From Bacteroidaceae bacterium (GTDB lineage: Bacteria; Bacteroidota; Bacteroidia; Bacteroidales; Bacteroidaceae), in NCBI GenBank assembly GCA_017469525.1, contig JAFUGG010000013.1, positions 186,001 through 250,000 on the forward strand: a stretch of 64,000 nt of DNA, given 5' to 3'. Positions within the stretch are counted from its first letter, which is position 1, and each line of letters starts with the position of its first letter. The position numbers and the translations under genes were made by a program. The notes beneath the pieces are model-generated. The model saw only the letters and a list, made by a program, of their open reading frames with translations. It did not search any database and was not told where the DNA came from. Below, one piece after another: positions 46,906 to 57,900 of this stretch.

Positions 46906-48294
46906 TTACAACTTGCGAGGGTCAGTGATGACACCGGTGATGGCACTCGCTGCAACTACCAACGGAGAGGCAAGGACGGTGCGTGCTCCGGGGCCTTGAC
47001 GTCCGACGAAGTTTCTGTTGCTTGTGGAGATGCTGAGTTTGCCGGCCGGTACTTTGTCGGGATTCATCGCAAGACAACTCGAACAACTGGGCAAGCGAAG
47101 CTCGAATCCGGAAGCTTCGAGCACTTTGTCTATGCCTTCGTCTATGATTTGCTGACGTACCAGCCAACTGCCAGGCACGAGCCAAGCCACCACATTCGCT
47201 GCTTTCTTCTTGCCTTTCACAACGGAAGCAAAGGCACGGAAGTCCTCGATGCGACCGTTGGTACATGCTCCGAGGAAGCAATAATCTACGGGCGTGCCTT
47301 CGAGTTTCTGTCCTGGCTTGAATTGCATGTAGTCGAGCTGGGCAAGGAATTGTGCTTGGTCGGCTTCGGGAATGTTGTCGAGCGTCGGTATACATTCATC
47401 GATGGCTATGCACGCGCCTGGATTGGTTCCGTAGGTGATGCGCGGTTTGATGTCCTCGGCTCTGTAGGTTACTTCCTTATCGAAGACTGCATCGTCGTCG
47501 CTTTTGAGCTTTCGCCACTGCTCGACGGCCTTGTCCCAAGCCTCGCCTTTTGGAGCGTACTCGCGTCCTTTCAAGTAAGCAAAGGTCGTCTCGTCAGGGG
47601 CAATGATGCCGGCACGACTGCCCATCTCGATGGAGAGATTGGAAAGCGTGAGACGACCTTCCATGGACATCGAGCGGATGGTACTGCCCGCGTATTCCAC
47701 AGCGTAGCCTGTCGCGCCACTGGTTGTCATTTGGGCCATGATGTAGAGAGCAACATCCTTGGCTGTAACGCCCTTCTGAAGTTCGCCATCGATATTGATG
47801 CGCATGGTCTTTGGCTTCTGTTGAAGGATGCACTGGGAAGCAAGAACTTGAGCCACCTCGCTCGTGCCGATGCCCATCGCGATGGCGCCAACGGCTCCAT
47901 GTGTGCTGGTGTGTGAGTCGCCGCAAACGATGGTCATGCCTGGAAGGGAGAGTCCTTTCTCGGGACCAACAACGTGGATGATGCCGTTGTCCTTTGTTCC
48001 CATAGCAAAATGGCGGATACCAAACTCCTTGCAATTGGCGGCAAGTGTCTCCACCTGCTTACGTCCGATGGGGTCGTCGATGCGTTCCTGCTGGTCGCTC
48101 GGTGTGTTGTGGTCGGGCATCGCATAGATGTGGTCAGGCCGGAAAGCCTTGATGCCTTTGTCGCGAAGCGTGTCAAAAGCCTGCGGACTTGTCACTTCGT
48201 GCGCATAAAGCCTGTCAATATAAAGTTGTGTCGGGCCGTCCTCTACGTTCTGAACTACATGGGCGTCCCAGATTTTGTCAAATAATGTACGCAT
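46906..48294 (-). CDS. leuC: 3-isopropylmalate dehydratase large subunit
   Basis: 462 residues from ATG 48292-48294 ('[14 protein letters not shown]'); a longer frame to 48336 runs into leuA and is unlikely. It is an aconitase-type enzyme with '[20 protein letters not shown]' and the three 4Fe-4S cysteines in '[10 protein letters not shown]' and '[13 protein letters not shown]' regions. It acts with LeuD. It starts 16 bp after leuA. Confidence 0.96.
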   Translation of the reverse strand: MRTLFDKIWDAHVVQNVEDGPTQLYIDRLYAHEVTSPQAFDTLRDKGIKAFRPDHIYAMPDHNTPSDQQERIDDPIGRKQVETLAANCKEFGIRHFAMGTKDNGIIHVVGPEKGLSLPGMTIVCGDSHTSTHGAVGAIAMGIGTSEVAQVLASQCILQQKPKTMRINIDGELQKGVTAKDVALYIMAQMTTSGATGYAVEYAGSTIRSMSMEGRLTLSNLSIEMGSRAGIIAPDETTFAYLKGREYAPKGEAWDKAVEQWRKLKSDDDAVFDKEVTYRAEDIKPRITYGTNPGACIAIDECIPTLDNIPEADQAQFLAQLDYMQFKPGQKLEGTPVDYCFLGACTNGRIEDFRAFASVVKGKKKAANVVAWLVPGSWLVRQQIIDEGIDKVLEASGFELRLPSCSSCLAMNPDKVPAGKLSISTSNRNFVGRQGPGARTVLASPLVVAASAITGVITDPRKL

Positions 48295-48310
48295 GGTTAG
48301 AGAGAGTCTT

Positions 48311-49810
48311 CTATTTAAACTTATTGATACAATCAATATATGCTTCCACTGAAGCCGTTACGATGTCAGTATTTGCACCGAAGCCGTAGTAGACCTTGCC
48401 GTCGTATTCCACTTGCATGTGGACCTTGCCCATGTCGTCGCTGCCCTTCGAGATGGCTTGGATGGTGAACTCGCGGAGTGTCATCTGACGCTTGATGATG
48501 GTTTTCAGGGCCTTGATGGCTGCATCGACAGGACCGTTACCCGAGGCTGCGCTCTCGAACTTCTCGTTGGCGATAAGCAAGCCGATGCTGGCAACGCTGC
48601 GGACACCTTTGCCCGTAGTGACCTGAAGGTAGTCGAGCTTGACGTTGTGCGATGCAGAACGGTCGGCACCGGCAAGCACCAAGATGTCGTCGTCCGTGAT
48701 TTCCTTCTTCTTGTCAGCCAGTTTAAGGAACTCTTCATATACTTTGTCGAGACGTTCGCCGTCGATATCTACGCCATTGACGCTCAAGCGATGTTTCAGG
48801 GCAGCTCTGCCGCTGCGAGCCGTCAGCACGATGGCATTGTCGTCGATGCCCACGTCCTTCGGGTCCATGATTTCGTAGGTGGAGGCATTCTTGAGCACAC
48901 CGTCCTGGTGGATGCCGCTGCTGTGAGCGAAGGCATTTCTTCCCACAACCGCCTTGTTCGGCTGAACGGGCATGTTCATCAACGAGCTGACCATGCGGCT
49001 CGTTGGATAGATTTTTGTCGTGTTGATGTTGGTGTCGATGCCCAGGTCGGGGTGAGTCTTGAAGATCATGGCAATCTCTTCGAGTGACGTGTTGCCTGCT
49101 CTTTCGCCGATGCCGTTGATGGTCACTTCTGCCTGACGAGCGCCGTTCAGCACACCGGCCACAGTGTTGGCGGTCGCCATGCCGAGGTCGTTGTGGCAAT
49201 GTGTGGAGAGGATGCTCCGTCCGGCCGCAAAAGCATCAACATGCTCGTAGAGGTATTTTATTTTTTCTCCGTATTCGTAGGGCGTACGGAAGCCTGTCGT
49301 ATCGGGAATATTGCAGACGGTAGCACCGGCTTTTGTGACTGCTTCGATGACGCGAGCCAGGTACTCATTATCCGTCCTTCCAGCATCCTCGGCATAGAAC
49401 TCCACATCCTCCACATACCTTTTGGCATACTTCACGGCAGCCACCGCACGCTCGATGATTTCCTCCGGCGTAGAGTTGAACTTATATCGGATGTGGCTCT
49501 CGCTCGTTCCAATGCCCGTATGAATACGTTTGTGCTTAGCATATTTCAGCGCTTCCGCGGCGCAGTCGATGTCTTTTTCCACGGCGCGGGTCAAGGCGCA
49601 GATAGTGGGCCACGTCACTGCCTTGCTGATTTCTATCACACTATTGAAGTCGCCCGGGCTGCTGATGGGAAAACCGGCCTCAATCACGTCAACGCCAAGG
49701 GCTTCAAGCTGCTTGGCCACTTGAATCTTTTCTACCGTATTTAGCTGACATCCCGGAACCTGCTCACCATCGCGAAGCGTCGTGTCGAAAATAAACAATT
49801 TGTCGCTCAT
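48311..49810 (-). CDS. leuA: 2-isopropylmalate synthase
   Basis: 499 residues. '[19 protein letters not shown]' is the N-terminal signature, '[20 protein letters not shown]' and '[16 protein letters not shown]' carry the metal ligands, and a C-terminal LeuA dimer/regulatory domain (~365-499) provides leucine feedback. It commits 2-oxoisovalerate and acetyl-CoA to leucine synthesis. First gene of the operon, with a promoter box at 49861-49868 and a ~46-nt leader without a recognisable leader peptide or T-box. Confidence 0.97.
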   Translation of the reverse strand: MSDKLFIFDTTLRDGEQVPGCQLNTVEKIQVAKQLEALGVDVIEAGFPISSPGDFNSVIEISKAVTWPTICALTRAVEKDIDCAAEALKYAKHKRIHTGIGTSESHIRYKFNSTPEEIIERAVAAVKYAKRYVEDVEFYAEDAGRTDNEYLARVIEAVTKAGATVCNIPDTTGFRTPYEYGEKIKYLYEHVDAFAAGRSILSTHCHNDLGMATANTVAGVLNGARQAEVTINGIGERAGNTSLEEIAMIFKTHPDLGIDTNINTTKIYPTSRMVSSLMNMPVQPNKAVVGRNAFAHSSGIHQDGVLKNASTYEIMDPKDVGIDDNAIVLTARSGRAALKHRLSVNGVDIDGERLDKVYEEFLKLADKKKEITDDDILVLAGADRSASHNVKLDYLQVTTGKGVRSVASIGLLIANEKFESAASGNGPVDAAIKALKTIIKRQMTLREFTIQAISKGSDDMGKVHMQVEYDGKVYYGFGANTDIVTASVEAYIDCINKFK

Positions 49811-49860
49811 GTCTTTTTCTGTTATTCAATCTTTTCCTTAATTGTTTTAAATTGCGCGTG

Positions 49861-49868
49861 CAAAGGTA
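49861..49868 (-). promoter_or_regulatory. -7 box TACCTTTG of the leu operon
   Basis: The plus strand reads CAAAGGTA; leader ~46 nt. Confidence 0.7.
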
Positions 49869-50037
49869 CGAGTTTTAATTCAAATTTCAAAATTATTAAA
49901 TTCAAAAATAATCAACTGAGGCAATTTCGGCTGTTAAATTAACCTTCAATTCGTTAAGAAAAACTTTACAAAACGCTACATGCGATTTTACACAAAATAA
50001 TGTAAAGATTTTTTCATCAAGAGCATTTTCGAGGGTC

Positions 50038-50125
50038 GAAACGTGAAAATTCTGAACTTCTCAAGTGAACTTTTCCAACTTGACACGTCGTTCTTGCTAA
50101 CTTCACACGTGAAGTTGACCGATTT
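50038..50125. repeat. 22-bp degenerate tandem array I (4 units)
   Basis: In 22-bp phase (50038, 50060, 50082, 50104) the sequence keeps ACGTG/AAGTG near the start and AACTT near the end of each unit; GTGAAnTT and AACTTCAC form inverted partners. It is less conserved than the other arrays but has the same period and length. Confidence 0.75.
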
Positions 50126-50492
50126 CACTGGTCTATTTGGCCATCAAAACACGCATATTTCACGCATATCACAGGAATATCTTTTGCATATAAAAGAAGG
50201 CATCTTGAGTATCAAACAGATAAGTAATCTCGATTATACGCATTCTATTCGCCCTCCCTGCCATCCGACCAAAAAGAACGCAAGGAGAAAGGGGCAAAAT
50301 CGAGAAATTTCATTACATTTTCATTTAGTTAAGCCAAGCATACCTCAGATTACAGGATTCATGCCTCGCCCCCCCTTGCACACCCATCCGACAGAATTGC
50401 CGACAGGTCAGAACGAAACAGCCCTGCAGTCGTTCCGTCTAGAATTTTGAAAACTTTCTTGGATAAATGTTGCAAATGATTTGCTTTTTTTG

Positions 50493-50500
50493 TACTTTTG
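50493..50500 (+). promoter_or_regulatory. -7 box TACTTTTG of the Na/Pi cotransporter gene
   Basis: Consensus match; leader ~108 nt, which includes the AT-rich 9-10-bp repeat. Confidence 0.65.
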
Positions 50501-50612
50501 CAGCGTCAAAAAAAACTCGCGTCACCCGACCCCTCTACCAAGGAAGAAGAGAGAGTAAATGGTTATATTACTAAATAGTAAATCGTAAATTGTCAAATTG
50601 TAAATAATAAAG

Positions 50613-52319
50613 ATGTCTTTACTTGTAATCTTTAAGCTCTTGGGCTCTTTAGCTCTCTTGATGTTCGATATGAAATCCATGAGCGAAGCCCTGCAGAAGA
50701 TGGCTGGCCCGCAGTTGCGTCACGTGCTTGGTGCCATGACGACAAATCGCTTTACCGGTGCCTTGACGGGTATGTTCGTGACGGCAGCAGTGCAAAGCTC
50801 CACGGCAACGACGCTGATGACGGTCTCGTTCGTGAATGCCGGCTTGCTGACACTCGTTCAAGCCATCTCCGTCATCATGGGTGCACATATCGGCACGACG
50901 CTGACAGCTTGGATCATGTCACTTGGCATGGGCTTCAACATCACAGACTTCGTCTACCCGGCATTCTTCATAGGCATCATACTTATATACATGAAGAAGC
51001 GCAGGATAGTAGGCGATTTCCTGTTCGGCGTGGCATTCCTGTTCTTAGGTTTGGGCACGTTGAAGGAGACAGGCTTCGCACTGGTGGAGGACCCTGCCTC
51101 CAAAGAAGCCATCGCAGCCTTCTTTACCGAATACAGCAGCGGAGGTTTCTTCGTGAACCTTCTCTTCCTGCTGATGGGCACCGTACTGACGCTCTGCGTA
51201 CAGAGCTCAGCTGCCATCATGGCCATCACGATGATGCTTTGCTCAACGGGTGTCCTGCATATCGACCAAGGCGTAATGCTTGTGCTGGGCGAAAACATCG
51301 GAACAACCATCACCTCCAATATCGTGGCTCTGAGCGCCAACACACAGGCTCGCAGAGCTGCCTTTGCCCACATGACGACCAACGTGCTGGGTGTCTGCTG
51401 GGTACTCATACTGCTGAAGCCTTTCTTCGCTATGGTATGTCATCTGGCAGCCTTCGACCCCACGATGACGCCTGACGAGCCCGGCTTCGCCATCAAGGCA
51501 AGCGTGGCACTGGCAACATTCCATTCTGCCTTCAACATCAGCAACACGGCTCTGCTCATCTGGTTCGTGCCGCAGATAGAGAAGTTCGTCTGCTGGGCCA
51601 TCAAACCCAAGAGCTCTGTCGAGGAAGAAGACTTCCGTCTGCACTTTATCACGGCCGGCATCATGAAGACGCCTGAGCTCTCCGTGCTCGAAGCACATAA
51701 GGAGATTATTTCCTTCAGCGAACGCATCCAGCGCATGTTCGGAATGGTAACAGAACTGCTGACGGAGAAGGACCAGAACAAGTTCAGCAAGCTCCTGAGC
51801 CGCATCGAGAAGTATGAGAACATTGCCGATAACATGGAAATCAGCATTGCCGAATATCTCGACCAAGTAAGCGACGCACATCTGAGCGACGACACAAAAG
51901 CCAAGATTCGCGCCATGCTACGTGAGATTTCAGAAGTGGAGAGCATCGGCGACTCGTGCTACCACATGGCCCAAACCATCAACCAGAAGGTTCAGGGCAA
52001 GAAGGAACACTTCACGGAGGAACAATACAAGAACCTGCACACCATGATGGGTCTGACGAACCAGGCCTTGACACAAATGAACCAACTCATCAGCGGCAGG
52101 AAGGACTCATTCGACGTCTACCGAAGCTACAACATCGAGACAGAGATAAACAACTACCGCGACCAGCTGAAGTCGCAGAACATCATCGACGTCAACAACC
52201 ACAAGTACTCCTATGGCATCGGAACCATCTACATGGAACTCATCAATTCCATGGAAAGATTGGGAGACTACGTAGTAAACGTGGTGGAAGCCCGCACCGG
52301 AACAAAGATGCAAGGCTGA
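50613..52319 (+). CDS. Na+/phosphate cotransporter (PNaS family) with PhoU-like C-terminal domain
   Basis: 568 residues. The two Na/Pi-cotransporter repeats each carry a QSS motif: 'AAVQSSTATTLMTVSFVNAG' and 'LCVQSSAAIMAITMMLCSTG'. Eight or more membrane helices lie before residue ~330. Residues ~350-565 are PhoU-like helices ('RIQRMFGMVTELLTEKDQNK', 'EVESIGDSCYHMAQTINQ', 'MERLGDYVVNVVEA'). It imports, or in some bacteria exports, phosphate with sodium; the PhoU part probably regulates it. Confidence 0.93.
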   Translation: MSLLVIFKLLGSLALLMFDMKSMSEALQKMAGPQLRHVLGAMTTNRFTGALTGMFVTAAVQSSTATTLMTVSFVNAGLLTLVQAISVIMGAHIGTTLTAWIMSLGMGFNITDFVYPAFFIGIILIYMKKRRIVGDFLFGVAFLFLGLGTLKETGFALVEDPASKEAIAAFFTEYSSGGFFVNLLFLLMGTVLTLCVQSSAAIMAITMMLCSTGVLHIDQGVMLVLGENIGTTITSNIVALSANTQARRAAFAHMTTNVLGVCWVLILLKPFFAMVCHLAAFDPTMTPDEPGFAIKASVALATFHSAFNISNTALLIWFVPQIEKFVCWAIKPKSSVEEEDFRLHFITAGIMKTPELSVLEAHKEIISFSERIQRMFGMVTELLTEKDQNKFSKLLSRIEKYENIADNMEISIAEYLDQVSDAHLSDDTKAKIRAMLREISEVESIGDSCYHMAQTINQKVQGKKEHFTEEQYKNLHTMMGLTNQALTQMNQLISGRKDSFDVYRSYNIETEINNYRDQLKSQNIIDVNNHKYSYGIGTIYMELINSMERLGDYVVNVVEARTGTKMQG

Positions 52320-52334
52320 TTTATCACTACCTTT

Positions 52335-53219
52335 TTATTGCTGCTCAGGCAACGTCAGCGCCTGGAGTTCTTCGAGTGTACCGTTGAAGATGTTACAATC
52401 GACAAAGCCCTTAATGCCAGCGACCTTGCCGCAATCGGTGTGCTGCCAGAACGTCCATTGGCCTTTATAGGCAAGCTTCTCTACGTAGTAATGTGCTATC
52501 CAATAGGGATAGTCGTCGAATTCCGGCGTATTGAGATAGTCAACCTTGAACTTGTAACCTGTATATAGGATAGGTTTCACGCCATATTCTTTCTCGACGA
52601 TATCGAGCCACGTCTTGACGTCACGACGCAACTGTTCTGACGACAGATTTCCATTCTTCTCAATGTCCAATATCGGTGGCAAGTCTCCAGGCTCAAGCAA
52701 TGCAATTGAGAGATAGTACTCGGCCTGCTTGCGCGGGTTGACGCCTGGAATGAAGAAATGATAAGCGCCTCTGATTATGTCGTTTCGCTTGGCATTGGCA
52801 AAGTTGCGGTTAAAGTAGTCGTCGAGCAAGTCGGAACCTTCTGTAGCCTTAATGATAACGAAGCTGACGGGAGCATCTCCCATTGAGGCGTTGCGAAGCT
52901 TTTCCCAGTTGACGCGCTCCTGATAGTGGCTGATGTCAATACCTCGCACCTCGTAGCCTTCAGGATAGGTTGCATCGCCATAGATGGCACGCCAACGGAA
53001 ACTGAATGGGTCAACAAAGAAGTGATAGAAGAGACCTACGTAGGCAGCAGTGATGAGTATGCCTCCCAGCCAAATAGTCCAAGAAGGTAGGCCTCGGAAT
53101 ATGCGCAAGAAGCGGAACCCACGGGAAGTCTGCTTTCTCTTCCCGCGGGTCTGCCTTTTTTGTCCGCTCGCCTTCCTCCTTTGAGGACGCGACGCAGTTT
53201 GTCTTCTTTCTTGTACCAA
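52335..53219 (-). CDS. GH25 lysozyme (muramidase) with N-terminal membrane anchor
   Basis: 294 residues. A strongly basic cytoplasmic N-terminus (1-45) is followed by one membrane helix ('TIWLGGILITAAYVGLFYHF'), then the GH25 domain: 'VRGIDISHYQERVNWEKL', 'SFVIIKATEGSDLLDDYF', 'DLPPILDIEKNG' and 'WTFWQHTDCGKVAGIKG'. The catalytic Asp/Glu pair is visible in 'DIEKN'. It cleaves between MurNAc and GlcNAc in peptidoglycan, acting in the periplasm while tethered. It starts 5 bp after the PPi-PFK gene, so they are co-transcribed although functionally unrelated. Confidence 0.93.
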   Translation of the reverse strand: MVQERRQTASRPQRRKASGQKRQTRGKRKQTSRGFRFLRIFRGLPSWTIWLGGILITAAYVGLFYHFFVDPFSFRWRAIYGDATYPEGYEVRGIDISHYQERVNWEKLRNASMGDAPVSFVIIKATEGSDLLDDYFNRNFANAKRNDIIRGAYHFFIPGVNPRKQAEYYLSIALLEPGDLPPILDIEKNGNLSSEQLRRDVKTWLDIVEKEYGVKPILYTGYKFKVDYLNTPEFDDYPYWIAHYYVEKLAYKGQWTFWQHTDCGKVAGIKGFVDCNIFNGTLEELQALTLPEQQ

Positions 53220-53224
53220 GTTTT

Positions 53225-54874
53225 TTATTTGCCTTGTTCAAGGGCAAGGGTCTTCGTGCACTGGTCACAAACCTCGCTTGGGCCCCAGTACTGGATGGGA
53301 CCAGGATAGACGTAGCATGTGTTCTTGGCCCATTCCTCGCGCTTGCTGGCGAAGAACTTGAAGGGTGCACCGTCCAGTTCTACCAGAGCCTTGCGGATAA
53401 CAGGTTTCATGGCACCATTGCGACGCTCCATGTTCATCATCATGGTGATGGGCACACCGCCTGCAATCCATTCAGCTGCAGGAGCGGTTGTGTTCTTGAT
53501 GACGCTCATGTAGCCTGTTTTGCCATTGGCAATCAGACGGCTTGCGTTGTAGCCGAGGCTGTAGCAGTAGTCAGCGTCATAATTGCTGGGAGCAGCGCAA
53601 CGACCTTCGTAACCGAAGAAGTGGTGCTGTGCGGAGAACTTACCGTTGTACTTACCTTCCTTCTTCCATGCTTCGAGCTTCATGCTGACCATAGCAGAGA
53701 GGAGCTTTTCCGTCTCGATGAGGCTGACCTGCACGTTGCCGTGGGGGTCGCGGTCGAGGCAAAGCTGGCGTTCTACATCCTTGGGAAGAGACTCGAGAAC
53801 AGCAAGATTCTCAGGTGCAATATGACTCTTGACGAAGGCCACCTGTGCGTCCTTGCTCTCGAACTCGCGGCTCTCGCCTGTTGCGGGGTCAGTCAGCACC
53901 TCGTTGAGCTCTGCGATAAGTTTCTTGATGGCGGGAATGAACTCGATGAGGCCTTCTGGGATGAGGACGGTACCGAAGTTGTTACCTTCGGCAGCACGGT
54001 CAGCCACAATCTTTGCGATGTAGGTAACGACGTCATCCAGGCTCATGTTCTTCTGCTCCACCTCTTCGCTGATGAGGCAGATGTTGGGCTGTGTCTCGAG
54101 GGCGCATTCCAGGGCAATGTGGCTTGCGCTGCGACCCATGAGCTTGATGAAGTGCCAGTACTTGCGGGCACTGTTGCAGTCGCGCTGGATGTTGCCAATG
54201 AGCTCGCTGTATGTCTTGCAAGCTGTGTCGAAGCCGAAGCTCGTCTCAATCTGGTTGTTCTTCAAGTCGCCATCGATGGTCTTGGGACAACCAATCACCT
54301 GAACGCCGTAGTTCTTGGCGGCATAGTATTCGGCCAGGACGCATGCATTGGTGTTGCTATCGTCGCCACCGATAATGACGAGAGCCTTGATGCCGAGCTG
54401 GCGAAGAATCTCGATGCCGCTCTCGAACTGGCTTTCCTTCTCGAGCTTCGTACGGCCGGAGCCGATGATGTCGAAGCCGCCGGTGTTGCGATACTCGTCG
54501 ATAAACTCGTCGGTGAACTCCACATACTTGTGGTCAACCAGTCCGCCGGGTCCCATCAGGAAGCCATAGAGCTTGCTCTGCTTATTCAGGGACTTCACGC
54601 CATCGTAAAGGCCGCTGATGACATTGTGGCCACCAGGAGCCTGACCACCGCTGAGGATGATGCCGACGTTGAACGGCTCGAGGGCTTTCTGCTCTCCTGC
54701 CTTGAAAGTAATGACGGGCATACCATACGTATTGGGGAACATCGCTTTGATTTCCTCCTGATTACCAACGCTCTGTGTTGCAGCACCCGCGACTGCAACA
54801 ACTGGCCCCTGCAAAGCCTTGGGGAGCTTGGGCTGATAGGCGGCACGAGCCACCTGAAGTGCACTTTTCTTCAT
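53225..54874 (-). CDS. Pyrophosphate-dependent 6-phosphofructokinase (long form)
   Basis: 549 residues, the length of the plant/Bacteroidetes-type PFP. 'ILSGGQAPGGHNVISGLYDG' and 'VIIGGDDSNTNACVLAEYYA' match the PPi-dependent active site; the GGDD motif replaces the GGDG of ATP enzymes. 'PKTIDGDLKNNQIETSFGFD' binds fructose-6-phosphate. It interconverts fructose-6-phosphate and fructose-1,6-bisphosphate reversibly using PPi. Promoter box at 54916-54923, leader ~37 nt. Confidence 0.95.
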   Translation of the reverse strand: MKKSALQVARAAYQPKLPKALQGPVVAVAGAATQSVGNQEEIKAMFPNTYGMPVITFKAGEQKALEPFNVGIILSGGQAPGGHNVISGLYDGVKSLNKQSKLYGFLMGPGGLVDHKYVEFTDEFIDEYRNTGGFDIIGSGRTKLEKESQFESGIEILRQLGIKALVIIGGDDSNTNACVLAEYYAAKNYGVQVIGCPKTIDGDLKNNQIETSFGFDTACKTYSELIGNIQRDCNSARKYWHFIKLMGRSASHIALECALETQPNICLISEEVEQKNMSLDDVVTYIAKIVADRAAEGNNFGTVLIPEGLIEFIPAIKKLIAELNEVLTDPATGESREFESKDAQVAFVKSHIAPENLAVLESLPKDVERQLCLDRDPHGNVQVSLIETEKLLSAMVSMKLEAWKKEGKYNGKFSAQHHFFGYEGRCAAPSNYDADYCYSLGYNASRLIANGKTGYMSVIKNTTAPAAEWIAGGVPITMMMNMERRNGAMKPVIRKALVELDGAPFKFFASKREEWAKNTCYVYPGPIQYWGPSEVCDQCTKTLALEQGK

Positions 54875-54915
54875 GATTGTTGTGTTTATGATTTTGAGTT
54901 AAATGTTTTCGGCTG

Positions 54916-54923
54916 CAAAGGTA
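54916..54923 (-). promoter_or_regulatory. -7 box TACCTTTG of the PPi-PFK/lysozyme operon
   Basis: The plus strand reads CAAAGGTA; leader ~37 nt. Confidence 0.7.
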
Positions 54924-54973
54924 CGACAATTAATTCAAAATTCAAAATATATGTTTGCAAAGTTAACATCTCA

Positions 54974-57900
54974 TCACCAAAGAGCAAGCCTCTTTTGTCC
55001 GTTCTGGATGTAAATACTCTTGGGCTGCTTCTCATTCACCATTTGGCCGCTGAGAGTATAGATGTTCATGTCTGTCTCTGTCCTGGACGTCTGACGCACC
55101 TGGACAGACTGTATACCGTCGTCTATGTCTGGTTCAAGCATCTTATCGCGAAAGGCATTGATGACAGCATTGGTGAAACCGAAGTACGATTTCACATACT
55201 CGCGGAATTTATCCTCGAGGGTCTCACCCTTCATGGTTTCGACGGCTGCAAACATCTCGTCGAGCTGCCCCTTGCTGCATGGGGTACCCCAGTAGGAGAA
55301 ATTGGTCAGCTCATAGTCCTTGTATATGTCGCTCTTGCTCATGCCAAGCAGTCCCTCGAGCAGGAAGGCAAGTGTGCCTGTCCTGTCACGGCCTATGGCA
55401 CAATGGAAATAAACTGGTTTTTCGGCCCTCACCTGTGTGAACACGTATTGCAAGGCTGTCTTGTATGTGGCCTTGGAGCCAGTGAGGCCGTTCATGTGGC
55501 TGGCAGTCTGCCCTAAAGGTGTACGTTTGTAACTGATGTCTGTACCCAGCACAGACCGTGTGATGCTCTTTGCTTCTGAGTCGCTACGCAGGTCGAGTTC
55601 TGCCTTGATGCCAGCCTGTCGCAATGCCTCGATGCCTTCGGGCTCCAGCGAGTGACCGCCGTTCCACTCTCCTCCACGGAACAGTTTGCCGTACTTCACT
55701 CGGCACCCGTTGGCTACAGGCCAGCCGCCCAGGTCACGCACATTGGCTGTCCCATCGGCTTTGAGGTGACGCATCTGTCCGGAAGTGAAGAACGAGAAGT
55801 ATCCGAGAACTCTCTGCTCATCATCAGGAGTCTGGGCTGTTATCTTGCAATAATATGTACGACGGGGAATGAGATTATAAATCTCGTATGAAGCCGCATC
55901 TAAAGGCACTTCGCATTTCACGGCATTGGCAAAGTCGGGGTTCTCGCTCCACGTTATCCATTGTGCCTGGGCAGTAGTGTCTTGTGTCCAGAAGACTTCC
56001 ACAGGCACAGGCCAGTCACGGCGTTCTGGCGGGTTCTGGTTGTAGGTGCTCACCTTGCTTGCATCGTCCTGGGTGTACTCGAAGTCGTGCACGAAGCCAC
56101 GCACCCTGCCGTTCTCGAGGTTGTAGTCCATGCTGAACGTGCCGGTGGCAGCGGGATGCAGCCTCCACATCTGGCGTGTCGTGTATGTACCGTTGTAGGT
56201 GCGTACCCTGGAGCCCGTATAGCTGTATGGCATCGTCGATGGGCCTTGAATCTTGAAGCTTCCGCCCTGTGCCCATGTTATGGTTTGCTCGCAGTCCGGC
56301 TCCTGTGTCAGCGAGATGGGTCTGTTGGAAGTGTTGGAACCTACCACAGTGCCCACGAACATCCCGTCCTCGCCATATTGCATCAGCCAACCTCCATTCT
56401 TGCGGGTCAGCTTGAAGTATGGCGGTGTATCGACCTCCTCAAGATTTACAACCGTCAGACCGTCAGTCTTTGCCTTGTCGGGATTGGCCGTGAGTGAGTA
56501 GCCAGGGAAGGCCACATTCTCAAAGCAGTAATAGCCTTCGTGGAGCGGATAGCAGTAGAGGCTGTTGTAGGCCGATATGATGCCGTTGACGGCTTTGTTG
56601 AGCTGCTCGAGGGTTGCAGTCTCGTCGAGGCTTTTAGCCTCGGCAATGATATTGTTCAGAGCCTCGACGCTACTTGCGGAATAGCATCCAGGGTCTGTGC
56701 CGACGGCATCACCTGCCGGAACCTTCGCCGTATAGTCGGCAAGCACCTTTTGCAGGTCCTCGTAAGAAACCTCTTCCCAAAGGTCGCCGATGATATCGTA
56801 CTCGCTCCAAGCAGCATCGGCCATGAAAGCCTGGTACATTGATGGGCGTACGTGGACATTGGCTCCATTGAAACTGAAGGTATAGGTGCGAAGCTTGGGC
56901 ACAGCATCGCAGTTCATAAAGACTTCGTACTTTTTCGCACCGTAGATGCAGAGTTTGTCGCCCCATGTGTTGGCTGCTATGTTCTCGCCGAAGATTATCT
57001 TTTCCAGTACCTTATTATAGCCCAATGCCTCATAGTCCATCAGAGTCACGGAGTTTGGCAGGACTATCTCCGTAAGCTGTGTCTGATAGATGGCTTTGTA
57101 GCCAAGGCTGGTGATACCCTCGGGCAGGTTCAGCGCAGTGACGTCGGCAAAGTGGAAAGCGTAGTCACCGATGGCCGTCACGTCGTATGTGGTGCCCTTG
57201 ATGGTCACCTGGGCCGGTATCGTCACCTCGCCGATATATGTACATTTGTTGGAAGCTGATGGCTGTGCAGCATTGGGATATGTTACAGCCACGGTTTTGT
57301 CGCCCGTGAACATGTACTTGATGCCATCGATAGTCATGTCATCGTCGGTGACTTCGGTGTCGTTGTGCGGAACGGGGAATTCTGCTCCCTGGGTCCAATT
57401 GTAGATATTCAGTTTTTCGGGCAAGGTGCCGTCGGTGAGTTGCGCTGCGGTGACGAAGGTGACGCTTGGTACCTTCGTCGCTGCCGTAGAGCTGCCTGCA
57501 ACGGACAAGCCCTGCAGGACATAGTTGTTGACAAACGATGTGGCATCCGAGGTGCTGTTGCCTACCAGAGCGCCACTTCGGGTAGCACCCGAGGGACTGG
57601 TGATGGTGCCGATGCTCAGATTGTTTGCTATGCTCAGTCCGCTCCTTGCGCTGCTGCTATAGCCCACGATACCTCCCTGATAAGCACTTCCGCTTGCTGT
57701 GCCTGTGGAGATGAGTGAACCGGCAAAGAGACAGTTGCTCACGGTGGTGTTGTTGGCATCGGGCCATCCTAAGATGCCAGCCACCTGCAGGTTGGTGGCT
57801 TCGCCGTCTATCGTTCCGTCATACACACAACGGGTGATGGTGCTTCCTTCTGCCCTGACCACAATGCCTGCCATGCGTAGCGACACAGAAGTTACTGTAG

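Larger units (their letters stand above)
49811..50612. other. Long divergent intergenic region
   Basis: 802 bp between leuA (-) and the Na/Pi cotransporter (+). It holds the leu promoter (49861-49868), AT-rich sequence, degenerate array I (50038-50125), and the cotransporter promoter (50493-50500) followed by a 9-10-bp AT-rich repeat (50570-50610). A 135-codon open frame at 50043-50450 has a composition unlike a protein and runs through the array; I regard it as non-coding. The interval 50130-50480 shows nothing recognisable. Confidence 0.7.

Noticed and set aside
49811-49868. A T-box or leader-peptide attenuator upstream of leuA
   Set aside because: The predicted leader is only ~46 nt and shows no leucine-rich reading frame, specifier loop or terminator hairpin.
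470-50125. CRISPR arrays as an explanation of the 22-bp repeats
   Set aside because: There are no spacers between units, only 3-4 units each, no cas genes in the window, and the units differ from locus to locus.
50043-50450. A 135-codon plus-strand open frame between leuA and the Na/Pi cotransporter
   Set aside because: It runs through 22-bp array I, has no recognisable motif or promoter-start arrangement, and its composition (many His, Pro, Thr, Ser) looks like translated non-coding DNA.
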